Shown here: one piece after another, positions 17,501-26,780 of the stretch | How positions within the stretch are numbered: position 1 is the first letter of the stretch | Layout of the letters: each line of letters starts with the position of its first letter | Assembly (NCBI RefSeq): GCF_015207735.1 | Contig: NZ_JADEWG010000011.1 | Location: forward strand, 21,326 to 85,325 | Length of the DNA: 64,000 bases | Reading direction: 5' to 3' | Origin: [Phormidium] sp. LEGE 05292 | Lineage (GTDB): Bacteria > Cyanobacteriota > Cyanobacteriia > Cyanobacteriales > Aerosakkonemataceae | Position numbers and translations under genes: made by a program | The notes under the pieces: model-generated | The model's database searches: none | Told to the model about the DNA's origin: nothing | The model's input: only the letters and a program-made list of their open reading frames with translations

Positions 17501-20500
17501 CTTAGCTCATGAATTTGGGTTACTAGGTTTAAAGCTGAGTGAGAAGTTTAATGACTTGTCTTCTAAAGTACTAGCTAGCCAACTATTAGCTAATTTTTTA
17601 ATACCCTGGTTGAAGCATATTAAGTATGCTGAAATTGTGAACCAGGAAGGATACTATTTGGGGTTACAATCAGGGGAATTTCAATATGTAGGATATAGCC
17701 TCACTTATCACTTGTTCAATTTAATATATCAAGGTAAAAATATAGAATTTATTTTAGAAGAAACATCTAAATACTTAGTGTTTGTTCAGAAAACTAAAAA
17801 TCAGTGGGCTATTGATTGCATACTAGGGTGCAAAATTTTGCTTTTAAACTTGCTGGGAAGGACTCCAGGAAAACTAAAATTTATGGCTGAAGATATCAAC
17901 GAAGAATTATATTTGGAGGTATATAATAAAAATCAAACTCGTTCGGCAATGTGTTTTTTTTATATTTTTAAATGCCAAATTTTATATTTATATAACAAAG
18001 GGTATGAAGCGCTAATATGTGTTGAGGAAGCGAAAAAGTTACTTCCTTTTATTTCAGAGACTATATCTATAGCTAAGCTTAATTTTTACTATTCTCTTAT
18101 CCTGTCTAGGCTTTATCCAAAGGCTTCAAAAAAAGAGCAAGAGAAATATTGGAAAAAATTGGAAGCTAATCAAAAGCAGATGAAAGTATGGGCGAATAAC
18201 TGTCCAGAAAATTTCCTCCATAAATACCTTTTGGTTGCAGCAGAAATGGCTCGTATCTCAGGTAGATGCCAAGAGGCAATGGACTTGTACGATCAAGCTA
18301 TTGAGTCAGCTAAAGAACATGATTTTATCCAAAATGAAGCCTTAGCTAATGAACTTGCGGCTAAGTTTTGGTTAGAAAAAGGCAAAGAAGAATTTGCCAA
18401 AGTTTATTTAAAAAAAGCACGTCAAGGTTATCAGATTTGGGGAGCAAAACGCAAAGTAGAGGATTTAGACGAGAAATATCCTCAGTTACTGACTTCGATA
18501 TCATCTGGAAATAAAAATACTTCTTTAGGTTCTTTAATAACATCTTCTAAAAGCTCCGATGAAGTGCTGGATTTATCTACAGTGCTGAAAGCTTCACAAA
18601 TCATTTCTGGCGAAATAATTTTAGAAAAACTGCTAGAAAAATTGATGAAAATTATGATTGAAAATGCAGGTGCTCAAACTGGTTGTTTCATCTTGGAAAA
18701 GGAAAGTCAGCTTTTCATTGAAGCCAAGGGGGATGCAAATCGCGATGAGGTAATAGTAGGCCAATTACCTCTAGTTGAAGCTAGTCAGCAGTTACCCCTA
18801 TCTATAATCAATTATGTCGCAAGAACCAGAGAAAATGTAGTTTTAGGGTATGGGACCAATGAGGAAATATTTACTACAGACCCTTATATTGTTAAAAACC
18901 AACCTAAATCTATCTTATGTACGCCTATTATCCATCAAGGCCAACTTATTGGTCTGCTTTATTTAGAAAATAATTTTAGTACAGGCGCTTTTACTGCCGA
19001 TCGATTGGAAGTCTTAAAAGTTCTCTCCTCTCAGGCAGCTATTTCTCTTCAAAATGCTCAACTTTATGTGGCATTACGTGAAAGCGAAAGAAGACTCGCT
19101 CAATTTCTAGAAGCTGTGCCAGTGGGTGTGTTTGTAACTGATGCTCATGGTAAACCCTACTATGCAAATCAAACTGCACAACAAATACTAGGTAAGGGAA
19201 TTGTACCCGAAGCTACACCTGCTCAATTAACTGAAGTTTATCAAGTTTATCAGGCGGGGACAGAACAGTTATACCCTACGGAAAAGCAGCCGATTTTGCG
19301 TGCATTGAACGGCGAAAATACGACTATTGATGATATGGCAATTCACCAAGGGGATAAGATTATTCCTTTGGAGGTTTCGGCTACTCCCATTTTTAATGAG
19401 AAGAATGAAATTGTTTATGCTATAGCGGCTTTTCAAGATATTACGCAACGCAAACAGGCGGAAGCTGAACGGATTCAGTTAGAAATTCTTAAGGTTGAAA
19501 ATGCACTGCTCAGAAGTTCAGAAGACATTTCGACTTATGATTATCAAGTTGGGGGGAGTTTGCCGATTGATGCTCCTACTTATGTGGTGCGTTCCGCAGA
19601 TCGCGAGCTTTATAAAGCGTTGAAACGAGGAGATTTTTGTTATATTCTCAATCCGCGTCAGATGGGGAAATCAAGCTTGATGGTCAGTATGATGCACCAA
19701 CTTCAGCGAGAGGGGTTTTCCTGTGCAGCGATTGACATGACGCGCATCGGCAGCGAAAATATCACCCCCGACCAATGGTATAAGGGATTGGTAGTGGAAT
19801 TGTGGCAGAGTTTTGATTTGTTAGGAAAGGTGAATCTGAACGCTTGGTGGAACGATCGCCTCGATATTTCTCCCTTGCAACGCTTGAGCCGATTTATTGA
19901 AGAAGTCCTGCTAGTCGAAGTTGGAATAAAAGATGATGCTCCTCTAAAGAAATTGGTCATCTTTTTAGATGAAATTGATAACATACTCGCCTTGAATTTC
20001 TCTGTAAATGACTTTTTTGCTTTAATTCGCTCTTGCTATAACCAACGTGGTATTAATCCAGCGTATCAGCGTTTAACGTTTGCGTTATTTGGAGTCGCCA
20101 CTCCTTCAGATTTGATAACTGACTCCAAAAGAACGCCCTTTAACATTGGTCAAGCTATTCAGCTAAAGGGCTTCCAACTGCATGAAGCTCAACCTCTTCT
20201 TCAAGGATTAACAGAAAAAGTTAATAATCCTCAAACAGTACTTAGAGAAGTGATATCCTGGACAAACGGGCAACCTTTTCTAACTCAAAGAGTATGTAAG
20301 CTAATTCGCAATTCTTCATCTCTTATTCCCACAAATGGTGAAGCCGAGTGGATTGAACATTTGGTGCGAACTCAGGTGATAGAAAATTGGGAAGCACAGG
20401 ATGAGCCAGAGCATCTGAGAACTATCCGCGATCGCATCCTTAACAGTGAGCAGCCAACTCATAAGCTGCTAGAGCTTTATGGAGAGATTTTGCGCCAAGC

Positions 20501-20645
20501 AGAGGTTGTGGCAGTTAATAGTCCAGAGGAAAAAGAATTACTCTTATCGGGGCTAGTGGTCAAGCAACAGGGTTATCTCAGAGTCCATAACCGTATTTAT
20601 GAGTTGGTATTTAACAGCTGTTGGATCGATCGGCTGCATATCTAA
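14550..20645 (+). CDS. Giant Ser/Thr kinase - AAA - TPR-like - GAF - PAS - AAA-like signalling protein
   Basis: A protein of 2031 residues from the ATG at 14550; the upstream TTG at 14427 adds 41 unlikely residues. Domains in order: Ser/Thr protein kinase (1-270; HKDINPSN at about 125, IDFGIS at about 146); AAA_16 ATPase (about 305-700; Walker A GYSGIGKS at about 350, LDDLQWAD at about 480); a long helical repeat region (about 740-1310); GAF (about 1345-1505); PAS ending in [11 protein letters not shown] (about 1513-1635); and a second ATPase of the AAA_35 type (about 1660-2031; Walker [10 protein letters not shown] at about 1701). Cyanobacterial relatives usually end in a histidine kinase after the PAS domain; here that output is replaced by the AAA-like domain. 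It probably senses a cytoplasmic ligand or redox state. It lies after the RiPP cluster with no shared promoter evident. Confidence 0.85.
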   Translation: MNVNTDYQFIAKIYESANSLVFRLRHVRDNQPIILKILKEDYPTPSELTRYKQEYEITRSLNLDGVVKAYGLQKYQNTLAILLEDFGGDSLEILTKSIHFTLSEFLALAIQISRTLGEIHAANIIHKDINPSNIVFCRETRTLKIIDFGISTVFTRENPSIKDPNILEGTLAYMSPEQTGRMNRLLDYRTDFYSLGATFYKLLTHQLPFETTDALELVHCHIAKQPIPPDRLNPAIPKAISNIVMKLLSKTAEERYQSAWGIKADLEECLIQLQNNGRISGFPLARQDISYKLQISQKLYGREAEVETLLAAFKRVAGEVEAQGSKGTGENSPSEISHPKSQIEMMLVAGYSGIGKSMLVQELYKPITQRRGYFISGKFDQFQRNIPYSAVVRAFQCLVQQLLTESEAQLTQWREKLLDAFGLNGQVIIDVIPEIEQIVGSQPPVQQLEATESQNRFNLVFQNFIRVFCQREHPLVIFLDDLQWADSASLKLIELMMTDEQTQYLLLIGAYRDNEVNSSHLLMLILNQLRNAGVIVNKITLDPLNFNQIAQLIADTLHHDIESVYSLAELVFHKTSGNPFFVNEFLKTVYLENLLIFDWQQNCWQWNITEIEALGITDNVVDLMLGKLKKLPEQTQQVLRLAACVGNSFDLNPLSVIYEKSAAETFADLLPAIQVGFIQPTSELETASGEVFSSSLVILNYKFLHDRVQQAAYALIDSDQKKAVHLKIGRLLLANTNAEEREEKIFELVEHLNKGRDLLSNESEKVDLARLNLTAGKKAKEGTAYAAARQYLMVAMDNFSENIWSDYYDIAINLHKELGEVEYLNGNFERAKELIELSINQAKSTIEKIDFYFLSVCQYTMLGQYYEATQTGLVALKTLGVYLPTNNLENAFMSELSEVRRNLGNRKVMALLNNPEMKDPEKKAALKLLTRLVASAFSFDEKLVNIIIVKSVNLSLKYGHTIKSSMTYSFYGGLIQANILKDYHLAHEFGLLGLKLSEKFNDLSSKVLASQLLANFLIPWLKHIKYAEIVNQEGYYLGLQSGEFQYVGYSLTYHLFNLIYQGKNIEFILEETSKYLVFVQKTKNQWAIDCILGCKILLLNLLGRTPGKLKFMAEDINEELYLEVYNKNQTRSAMCFFYIFKCQILYLYNKGYEALICVEEAKKLLPFISETISIAKLNFYYSLILSRLYPKASKKEQEKYWKKLEANQKQMKVWANNCPENFLHKYLLVAAEMARISGRCQEAMDLYDQAIESAKEHDFIQNEALANELAAKFWLEKGKEEFAKVYLKKARQGYQIWGAKRKVEDLDEKYPQLLTSISSGNKNTSLGSLITSSKSSDEVLDLSTVLKASQIISGEIILEKLLEKLMKIMIENAGAQTGCFILEKESQLFIEAKGDANRDEVIVGQLPLVEASQQLPLSIINYVARTRENVVLGYGTNEEIFTTDPYIVKNQPKSILCTPIIHQGQLIGLLYLENNFSTGAFTADRLEVLKVLSSQAAISLQNAQLYVALRESERRLAQFLEAVPVGVFVTDAHGKPYYANQTAQQILGKGIVPEATPAQLTEVYQVYQAGTEQLYPTEKQPILRALNGENTTIDDMAIHQGDKIIPLEVSATPIFNEKNEIVYAIAAFQDITQRKQAEAERIQLEILKVENALLRSSEDISTYDYQVGGSLPIDAPTYVVRSADRELYKALKRGDFCYILNPRQMGKSSLMVSMMHQLQREGFSCAAIDMTRIGSENITPDQWYKGLVVELWQSFDLLGKVNLNAWWNDRLDISPLQRLSRFIEEVLLVEVGIKDDAPLKKLVIFLDEIDNILALNFSVNDFFALIRSCYNQRGINPAYQRLTFALFGVATPSDLITDSKRTPFNIGQAIQLKGFQLHEAQPLLQGLTEKVNNPQTVLREVISWTNGQPFLTQRVCKLIRNSSSLIPTNGEAEWIEHLVRTQVIENWEAQDEPEHLRTIRDRILNSEQPTHKLLELYGEILRQAEVVAVNSPEEKELLLSGLVVKQQGYLRVHNRIYELVFNSCWIDRLHI

Positions 20646-20718
20646 CAAAAGTGGCAGTCTTCAGAGGGCGACAAGGGGGCTAAAGAGGTTGCTGTATAAG
20701 CTTCATGGGAGAGGTGTG

Positions 20719-20760
20719 GGGTGTAGGACGTAACAAGGGTTTGAGTTTTTCCCTACACCC
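20719..20760. terminator. Possible bidirectional terminator between convergent genes
   Basis: GGGTGTAGG at 20719-20727 pairs with CCTACACCC at 20752-20760 across a 24-base loop containing a T5 run. It sits between the convergent kinase and chitinase genes, where a shared terminator is expected. Stem strength is moderate. Confidence 0.35.
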
Positions 20761-20805
20761 TCTTGATTCCCTAAAATCGTACCGTATTGGAAGCTTACAT
20801 CGAAC

Positions 20806-23334
20806 TCAGTTAAGAGGTACAATCTCCAAGCTGGTGCCTTTTATCCCTTCTAGCCCAAAATCAAAGTTGAAAGTATAGTTCTTTTCTTGAGTTAATCGGT
20901 CTATCACCCATTCTAGGTCTTGTTTGTGATCCTGACGTAAAAGATTCCAATCCCATTCTGACTCATTGAGATGTACTGTTTGGTACTTTAGATCCTCAAC
21001 AAAGGATCTTCCTTGAGAGCCGAACTTATATTTGACTATCGGACGATCCTCTGAGCCGCGATGCTTTCTGTGATAGTTAGACTCTGGTGTTTTCCCTTCT
21101 CCCCAGCGTAAGAAGCCATCAAATGTGAGTGCAAAACTTGCCTCGATTACTATTGAGCAGTTGTCGCTTCTTGCTTCTTTTCCATACACATCAATGCGAT
21201 AATCTTTGCGACTGCCGGGCGATACATTTGCTTTGACTGTATTTGTTACTGTTGTTTTATCGCTTGTTGTTGCTACTATGCCTGTTTGCTTATCTTGACC
21301 AACTTTGCCAGAAACCTTAACACTAACATCAATTCCACCAAGAAAATTTAGGGGTGTTTTAAAGGTTGTATTCACTTCCAACCCGGCTTCCCATTTCAAA
21401 GTTGTGAGATCGTAAGTTTGTACTTGTGTTAGCACTTCTCTCGCCCCCCCTACTGTTTGCTCAAGAGGTGTATTTCCCTTTGAATTATCAACGGATATTG
21501 TGGAGGATTCCATGAGCTTCTTCTCAGTATCCTTAATATCCCCAACATTGGATTCCTTAATTGGAAATGACCAATCTGAGAAATAAATTTTTAGGCGTTT
21601 ATCTGCCATATACCCTTCACAACCAGCAGTGTATAGCGCTTCCCATCCTTCATGTTGTCCATTTTCATCCAGAATTGGGATAAATTCTTCTCCTACATAG
21701 CCTGGTTTTCCGTCTTGACAACCGCCACACCAGCCATACCCAAGCAAGTGCGCTAAAAAGGCTGCTGGTCTCAGCACATCCCTCATGATTTTCTTTTTTA
21801 TTTCGCCTTCGTTCACTGCTTCGCTTTGACTGACCAAATTTGCTAAGGGTGGTGCTAAGAGTTTAGATTTTTCTGGATGTAGAAGTTTCAGCCCAACATT
21901 TCCTAATCTAGAAGTAGAAGGATCTAGGGGTGGCTTGATTTCATTACCAGAGTTTTGGTAAAGAGCTTTAATAATACTCTTTCCCTGTTCCCAAACATCA
22001 TTGGAAAGTTCCCAAATAATCACTCCCTGCGCTCCTACATCCTTCAAAAAGTTCAATTTTGTAACAGCAGCTTCTGGAGTTTCAAAGTAGATGTTGTGAG
22101 CATACGGGTAGCTTCCTGAAGCCGAGACGAATGGAGGTCTGGGTGTACTTCCCGCTACCTTAATATTGGCATTTGCAGCCGTATGAGCATCAGGAAACTG
22201 CCTCAGGATATCTTTATACCGAACCACTTTATATCCTGGAGGTATCTGACCACTCAAGTCATCTGGCTCTTTTCCATAAGCAAAGTCATACCCGTAGATA
22301 GGCACTCCTGCGGCTATTTTATTTCTGGATAGCTGTTGTCCAGAACCTTGCCAGTTCATAAAAAATGGATTTGTCCAATACCAAAGAGACTCTTCGACTG
22401 AAAGAATTGGATTGTCAATAGATCCATTCGGCCACTCTCCCTGCTGTTCTCCTGCATGAATGTCTTGCTCCCGTATCTTAAAGAGAGCCGTATGCGGTCC
22501 TACAGGAGATCGATTCCAAGAGCCAGTCAGGTCATAGGTCATCACTCCGACCCATTCCACATAATCTATCAGTTGCGGGTCATAGTTATTGCCATACCAG
22601 GATGTCGCAAAGACAGCGGCAGAAATCACTTTATCCGGCATGGCTTGCTTCAATTGTTTAGCGAATTCAGTCAAACCCCGTCCAGCCGGATGCGCTCCAT
22701 CACTTTTTTTTCTGCCTCCCCGATCCTTGGTAGCGTCACTGTTTTTATCCCACCAGCACTCTAAATCTAGGTCTACACCATCTAAATTGTTTGATTCAAC
22801 AAAATTCACGACATTTTGTACAGCTTGATTGAGAAGCGGATCTGAAGGATTATTTCCTATTCTTTCCATCAGGGAGAAGAATCCATAATCTGTTGCACCT
22901 CCTATTGCAATCGAGATTTTGGTACCACACTTATGTCCAGTAAAAACAACATCTGTAATGATTTCATTCACATCATTAAGTGACTTGGCTTCAAACTCAC
23001 CGAGAGTTGCCTCATCAAACATGAGAAACGAGATGATTCCATGAGTAATATTTCGATACATCTCTTCATTGACATAGTTAAATCCCTCTTTTTTTCTCCA
23101 AGTCGGGATATAGGCGATGATTTTAGCTGCTTCGGTTTTGCTTGAAGTTGTTACATCATACAGCTCGTCATACAGTCGCCAGCCATTGTTATTTGGGTCT
23201 CCTTCCCCTGGCTTGGAAGCCCAGAAGGCTGCCTTAAAGACATTTCCCTGATATTTGACCATCGCCTCTGTCTGGTATCCTTCAGGCTTTTCTACCCATT
23301 CAGGGATGTGAGAATAGTCTTTAGAGAATCCCAT
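20806..23334 (-). CDS. GH18 chitinase with chitin-binding domain and C-terminal beta-rich toxin-like region
   Basis: An 842-residue protein. Residues about 8-58 look like a CBM5/12 chitin-binding domain (WVEKPEGYQTEAMVKYQG, then WASKPGEG). Residues about 70-470 are a GH18 catalytic barrel with the active-site motif DGVDLDLE near residue 185, so the proton donor Glu is kept. After a linker, residues about 520-842 have a Cys/Gly-rich patch (GYGWCGGCQDG) and a long Ser/Thr-rich beta region with alternating polar and hydrophobic residues (VATTSDKTTVTNTVKANV), like the insertion hairpin of aerolysin/ETX-MTX2 pore formers. The toxin reading is inference. There is no signal peptide. A LysM gene lies 197 bases upstream on the same strand. 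The likely target is a chitin-containing organism such as a fungus, arthropod or grazer. Confidence 0.85.
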   Translation of the reverse strand: MGFSKDYSHIPEWVEKPEGYQTEAMVKYQGNVFKAAFWASKPGEGDPNNNGWRLYDELYDVTTSSKTEAAKIIAYIPTWRKKEGFNYVNEEMYRNITHGIISFLMFDEATLGEFEAKSLNDVNEIITDVVFTGHKCGTKISIAIGGATDYGFFSLMERIGNNPSDPLLNQAVQNVVNFVESNNLDGVDLDLECWWDKNSDATKDRGGRKKSDGAHPAGRGLTEFAKQLKQAMPDKVISAAVFATSWYGNNYDPQLIDYVEWVGVMTYDLTGSWNRSPVGPHTALFKIREQDIHAGEQQGEWPNGSIDNPILSVEESLWYWTNPFFMNWQGSGQQLSRNKIAAGVPIYGYDFAYGKEPDDLSGQIPPGYKVVRYKDILRQFPDAHTAANANIKVAGSTPRPPFVSASGSYPYAHNIYFETPEAAVTKLNFLKDVGAQGVIIWELSNDVWEQGKSIIKALYQNSGNEIKPPLDPSTSRLGNVGLKLLHPEKSKLLAPPLANLVSQSEAVNEGEIKKKIMRDVLRPAAFLAHLLGYGWCGGCQDGKPGYVGEEFIPILDENGQHEGWEALYTAGCEGYMADKRLKIYFSDWSFPIKESNVGDIKDTEKKLMESSTISVDNSKGNTPLEQTVGGAREVLTQVQTYDLTTLKWEAGLEVNTTFKTPLNFLGGIDVSVKVSGKVGQDKQTGIVATTSDKTTVTNTVKANVSPGSRKDYRIDVYGKEARSDNCSIVIEASFALTFDGFLRWGEGKTPESNYHRKHRGSEDRPIVKYKFGSQGRSFVEDLKYQTVHLNESEWDWNLLRQDHKQDLEWVIDRLTQEKNYTFNFDFGLEGIKGTSLEIVPLN

Positions 23335-23449
23335 TTTTCAACTCCTTTGGCTCAATGCAAATTTAACTGGAAATTTTCTATTGATTAGGCAGTCTAAAAA
23401 CCACAACGGCTGCTACTGTCCGCTGAGTTTACCCACTGGAGAGGGGAAC

Positions 23450-23477
23450 AGAAGGTTAGTTTATTTACTAACCTTCT
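23450..23477 (-). terminator. Hairpin between the LysM and chitinase genes (attenuator-like)
   Basis: AGAAGGTTAGT at 23450-23460 pairs perfectly with ACTAACCTTCT at 23467-23477 across a 6-base loop. In the minus-strand transcript it lies between the LysM stop and the chitinase start and has no T-run. It could cut down read-through into the chitinase gene or stabilise the upstream message. Confidence 0.45.
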
Positions 23478-23531
23478 AAATGTTTTATGGTTGCAATTAA
23501 ACGCAGCTACTCCTATAGCGAGCCAAACCCC

Positions 23532-23711
23532 TTAAGCGGGGATTTGAAGTTTTTGCCCAACTTTTAAATCTTCAGGTTTAACACCACCATTGGCAGAGGA
23601 AATTTTTGGCCACTGATTACCATCACCATAATATACCTGGGCGATGTCGAATAATATGTCATCCTTTTCTACGGTATGAGTTGTGGGAGGGTTGCCTTGT
23701 TTGTTAGCCAC
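23532..23711 (-). CDS. LysM domain peptide, 59 residues, GTG start
   Basis: A short ORF starting with GTG at 23711 behind a good GAAAGGA ribosome-binding site and ending in TAA at 23532. It reads as a single LysM module: THTVEKDDILFDIAQVYYGD, then NQWPKISSAN and LKVGQKLQIPA. LysM binds N-acetylglucosamine polymers (peptidoglycan, chitin). There is no signal peptide or membrane segment. Being the first gene behind promoter C and just before the chitinase, it may attach the toxin or its carrier to GlcNAc polymers. Small LysM proteins also occur in phage-tail-like contractile particles, but no sheath, tube or baseplate gene is in this window. Confidence 0.8.
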   Translation of the reverse strand: MANKQGNPPTTHTVEKDDILFDIAQVYYGDGNQWPKISSANGGVKPEDLKVGQKLQIPA

Positions 23712-24308
23712 GATCTTTTTCCTTTCTTTAGTTGAGTTAAATATAGCGAGCTTGACATCAAGTACAAAGCTACCTCTGAAAGCTTTATTATGTAAAAGTT
23801 TCAGATTTTAGCCTTGAGAACTTAAAGAGGGAATTTTGCTCAAAATTCAAAATTAGGAAAGACTTAAAAATAAGCAATTCTAATTTTAAATGCACTCGGT
23901 CATCCGCTTGCTATATCTAACAAATATTAGCTTTATTTACTGATTTTTCAACCCATAAAACTCATGTACATCTCATCTAAAAACTCATAAAATGTATCTT
24001 TTCATCGCAACTCTGTTTTAGTTTTATTAGTGAGCGAAGACCAATAAAAGTTTGGTAAAAAGTATCCAATAACCAGTTAGACATCTTCCGAGTAGCTAGT
24101 CCCTCCTGCTGAAGTCCAGGCGATGAACATCAGCACGCATATAGCAGACATAAAGTAGCGACAGTAAATTTTGACTACTTGCTGTGGAGTCGGGGCGACT
24201 AGATTGAGTCGTTAAGAGGAGAAACCTCGCGCATTGCAAAGTGGCTCGCGAGCTGCTTCTCTACATCTGGGTTAGGCATTTGTGGATTAGGAGAAGCGAT
24301 CACGATCG
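23712..24308. other. Intergenic region holding promoter C and the recombinase upstream sequence
   Basis: Apart from promoter C (23924-23988), no gene is seen. The segment 24100-24300 before the recombinase is GC-richer than its surroundings and would be a natural place for an attachment site, but I found no matching repeat elsewhere in the window. Confidence 0.3.
23924..23988 (-). promoter_or_regulatory. ATGAG-box promoter C, upstream of the LysM-chitinase genes
   Basis: On the minus strand three ATGAG boxes (plus positions 23984, 23972, 23961; steps 12 and 11 bp) lead into TTTTATGGG, TTGAAA as -35, a 16-base spacer and TAATAT as -10 (23929-23924). The block from the last box to the -35 is almost identical to those of promoters A, B and D. 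The leader to the GTG start at 23711 is about 205 bases. Confidence 0.65.
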
Positions 24309-25358
24309 ATGACCGAGAAAATTTGGCTTGAAAGCGGTGCAGGAGGGAAAAAAGGGAGTAATATTGAGAATGTCAGTTCTGATAAATGTATGCCCCGGCT
24401 CGTTTCTTGGGACACAACTGATTTGGTATTAACTGAGCCACTACCGCTCACGCTTCACCCAGCGGCTCTGTATCTGTCTCTTTTGTCCCCTGGCTCTCGA
24501 CCAACGATGCGTCAGTCCCTTGATACGATCGCTTCTCTACTCACTAACGGTCAATGTGACGCGATGACGCTCAATTGGGCGGCACTAACCTATCAGCACA
24601 CGGCGGCAGTACAGGGGGCTTTACTGGCTAAACGAGAGCCTGCAACAGTTAGAAAGATGATGTGTGCTTTGCGGCGAGTGCTAAAAGAAGCGGTGCGACT
24701 GGATTTGATGGATGCTTATGCTTATGCTAAGGCGATCGATCTACCGCAGATTCGCAGCAATCCAGAGTTGAGAGGGCGTGCTTTAAGTGAGGATGAAATT
24801 GCTGCTTTGTTGTCGGCGTGCCATGATGACCCTACACCTGCTGGCATTAGAGATGCGGCTTTGATTGCGATTCTCCGGGTAGGGTTGCGTCGGGCGGAGG
24901 TGGTGAAGTTAGAGTTGAAGGATTTTAAGGCGAGTGTGGGGGAACTGAAAGTACGGGGGGGAAAAGGTGGAAAAAACCGCACGGTGTACCTTCCTGGGGA
25001 TGCGATTTCTCTAGTGGAAGATTGGTTGAAGGTGCGGGGACGTTCTCCGGGAGCGTTGCTGTGTCCTAGTTGGAAACGGGGAAGAATCCATATTAGACCT
25101 TTGACTCCCCAGGCGGTATTGATGATTCTTCGCAAACGGGCGGTGGAAGCCCAGGTAGATCCGTTTTCGCCGCACGATTTTAGGCGGACGTTTTGCTCGG
25201 ATTTGTTGGATGCGGGAGTTGATATTGTGACGGTGGCTGCTTTGGCGGGACACTCGTCGCCGGAGGTGGTGGCTAAATACGATCGTCGGGGAGAGGAAAC
25301 TAAACGAAAAGCTGTGGAAAAGTTATCGATTCCTTCTTTACATCGAAGTACCAAATAG
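24309..25358 (+). CDS. Tyrosine recombinase/integrase (XerC/D-like)
   Basis: A 349-residue phage-integrase-family recombinase. An N-terminal core-binding domain (about 45-145) precedes the catalytic domain. The catalytic Arg is in RVGLRRAE (about 190), HxxR in HDFRRT (about 289-294), His in AGHSSPEV (about 314) and the nucleophile Tyr in VAKYDR (about 323). The gene is GC-richer than its A/T-rich neighbours, a sign of separate origin. It stands at the border between the secretion/RiPP region and the defence island and may have brought one of them in, or may resolve plasmid multimers. Confidence 0.9.
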   Translation: MTEKIWLESGAGGKKGSNIENVSSDKCMPRLVSWDTTDLVLTEPLPLTLHPAALYLSLLSPGSRPTMRQSLDTIASLLTNGQCDAMTLNWAALTYQHTAAVQGALLAKREPATVRKMMCALRRVLKEAVRLDLMDAYAYAKAIDLPQIRSNPELRGRALSEDEIAALLSACHDDPTPAGIRDAALIAILRVGLRRAEVVKLELKDFKASVGELKVRGGKGGKNRTVYLPGDAISLVEDWLKVRGRSPGALLCPSWKRGRIHIRPLTPQAVLMILRKRAVEAQVDPFSPHDFRRTFCSDLLDAGVDIVTVAALAGHSSPEVVAKYDRRGEETKRKAVEKLSIPSLHRSTK

Positions 25359-25399
25359 GTTAAGAAATCTAAAAGCTAAAGGGAATTTTTCTGGCTTAT

Positions 25400-25666
25400 T
25401 TATGATTGTTCCCCATTTGTATCGGGATGAGAAAAGGGGCTAGAACTAACAGTAATACACTCATTTTCAAAGGAAATAGGCATTCCTAATTGATAGGGTT
25501 GTCCATCAACTTTGATATCTTCAGGTTTGACTCCTAAATTGAGAAAGTAAAACACCATAGCTTGCATCTTATTGAGGCGTGAATTATGCAAGCACTCTGT
25601 TAAATTAGGGCATTTATAACTAACGCCACTCATAGTTTTACAGTCAAGTTCCATAGGGCAAAACAT
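25400..25666 (-). CDS. Small Cys-containing hypothetical protein
   Basis: An 88-residue minus-strand ORF. The N-terminal third has four cysteines (CPMELDC, YKCPNLTEC) that could form a small zinc knuckle. The middle is helical and hydrophobic (MQAMVFYFLNLGVKPEDI) and the tail is Ser-rich. No family is recognised. It stands alone between the recombinase and the operator-rich region. Confidence 0.5.
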   Translation of the reverse strand: MFCPMELDCKTMSGVSYKCPNLTECLHNSRLNKMQAMVFYFLNLGVKPEDIKVDGQPYQLGMPISFENECITVSSSPFSHPDTNGEQS

Positions 25667-25802
25667 AACCGAGAAATCCTGCTTAAACAGAAACGCGAGC
25701 GCAATTGAGTGTGATGACGGCTGCTCGACGGTAGCACCGAGGGTGGAACACCCCCACTATACACAACCGATGCTATTGGACACGATATCAGTCCGAGTCA
25801 AT

Positions 25803-25873
25803 ATGCTACCAGTAGCATTGAAAAGCACACTTTTTGGCTTAATCAATTTTTCCTATAAATGCTACTTTAGCAT
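25803..25873. promoter_or_regulatory. Pair of ATGCTA inverted repeats, probable operators of the next gene
   Basis: Two related palindromes lie 70-140 bases before the ATG at 25943: ATGCTACCAGTAGCAT (25803-25818) and ATGCTACTTTAGCAT (25859-25873), 56 bp apart. Half-site relatives occur at about 25732 (GTAGCAC), 25891 (GGCATACTA) and 25924 (GTAGCACTA). Repeated palindromes upstream of a small coiled-coil DNA-binding-like protein suggest autoregulation. Confidence 0.5.
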
Positions 25874-25942
25874 ACTTTGGACTAAATGTGGCATACTATT
25901 GACCATTGGGTAGGGTGAAAAGAAGTAGCACTATAAAGGCAA

Positions 25943-26431
25943 ATGGCAACAAAAAATATCCGAATTGTGGGGTACTTACCGCCCCAGTATCACTCCAAGC
26001 TGCGGGAGTACATGAAGGAACAATCGATAACTGAAAGCACAGCGCTAGTGAAAATTATTAAGCAGTTTTTTGATGGCACATTGTCAGCCAATGTCCCAGA
26101 GGTTACTTCCCTTCAAGATGATGCAGTCGCATCTTTGGAAGCGGATATGGCTCGCATCAAGCACCGCCTGATGGTTTTGGAGGAAGAAGTAGCATTAATT
26201 AAGCAGCGAAGAGGAGGTAAATCTCAAACCTATCCGTTCCCCAGATCGCCTGTTAAACTACTGCCTCAAACAGAAGAGCAATTATCAACCAGACTGGGTG
26301 TGATGCCTTCTGAGATTCAGTCGGCAGTGGAAAAAGGAGAAGATTATTTTAAAGATTGGAGCAAGCGAAGAGATCCGGCATTAAGAGTTTGGCAGAAGCG
26401 CGGAAACCTCTTCCATCCTTTGTCTGACTGA
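25943..26431 (+). CDS. Putative ribbon-helix-helix DNA-binding protein with coiled coil
   Basis: A 162-residue protein. The first 55 residues (NIRIVGYLPPQYHSKLREYM, then KEQSITESTALVKIIKQFF) have the strand-helix-helix layout of plasmid RHH/CopG-type proteins. Residues about 65-92 form a charged coiled coil (ASLEADMARIKHRLMVLEEE). The C-terminal part is basic and unrecognised. The RHH call is inference from pattern. The palindromes upstream suit an autoregulated plasmid repressor. Confidence 0.6.
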   Translation: MATKNIRIVGYLPPQYHSKLREYMKEQSITESTALVKIIKQFFDGTLSANVPEVTSLQDDAVASLEADMARIKHRLMVLEEEVALIKQRRGGKSQTYPFPRSPVKLLPQTEEQLSTRLGVMPSEIQSAVEKGEDYFKDWSKRRDPALRVWQKRGNLFHPLSD

Positions 26432-26520
26432 AGCTTTTCTCACGTTTTGGGCTATAGAACCCATTGGTGGGAGTGGTGGAAGCTCTCCAGCGGCTGAAAA
26501 TTTACAGATTCAAATAGCTG

Positions 26521-26558
26521 AATATTCAAATATCCAAAAACATGAATATTTGAATATT
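26521..26558. terminator. A/T-rich hairpin after the RHH-like gene
   Basis: AATATTCAAATAT (26521-26533) pairs with ATATTTGAATATT (26546-26558) across a 12-base loop: a 13-bp stem made almost only of A/T pairs. It lies between the convergent RHH-like gene and the small membrane peptide gene. It is a weak terminator by composition or a protein-binding site. Confidence 0.35.
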
Positions 26559-26645
26559 TATGAGGACATCCTAGAGTCTGTTTTTCTTTGTAACAATCCG
26601 ACTCTTCCTGGACTTCCTGCTGCTTGTGCTGACGCGCTCTTTAGT

Positions 26646-26768
26646 TCATCTAGAAACTGCTTTAATTTTCTTAAGGTATCTAAAAATGCCTAGCTTGTAA
26701 GCAAGCCATAGACCGGAAATAACTAAGCCTAGTATCGCAGGTAGAATTGGGTTAATTTGTTCGCTCAT
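26646..26768 (-). CDS. Single-pass membrane peptide next to the NACHT gene (possibly frameshifted)
   Basis: A 40-residue ORF starting 12 bases after the NACHT stop codon. It has a polar start (MSEQINP), one membrane helix (ILPAILGLVISGLWLAYKL) and a basic tail (FRYLKKIKAVSR). The +1 frame over the tail is also protein-like (FLDTLRKLKQFLDELKSASA) and runs to TAA at 26558, so the gene may originally have encoded about 70 residues and lost or gained one base. Either way it is tightly coupled to the NACHT gene. Small membrane proteins beside STAND/NACHT ATPases could be effectors or regulators; that is inference. Confidence 0.5.
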   Translation of the reverse strand: MSEQINPILPAILGLVISGLWLAYKLGIFRYLKKIKAVSR

Positions 26769-26780
26769 TTGAGTTTTATT

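Noticed and set aside
24722..25354. Long minus-strand ORF of 210 codons
   Set aside because: Antisense shadow of the tyrosine recombinase, whose catalytic residues are all in the plus frame.
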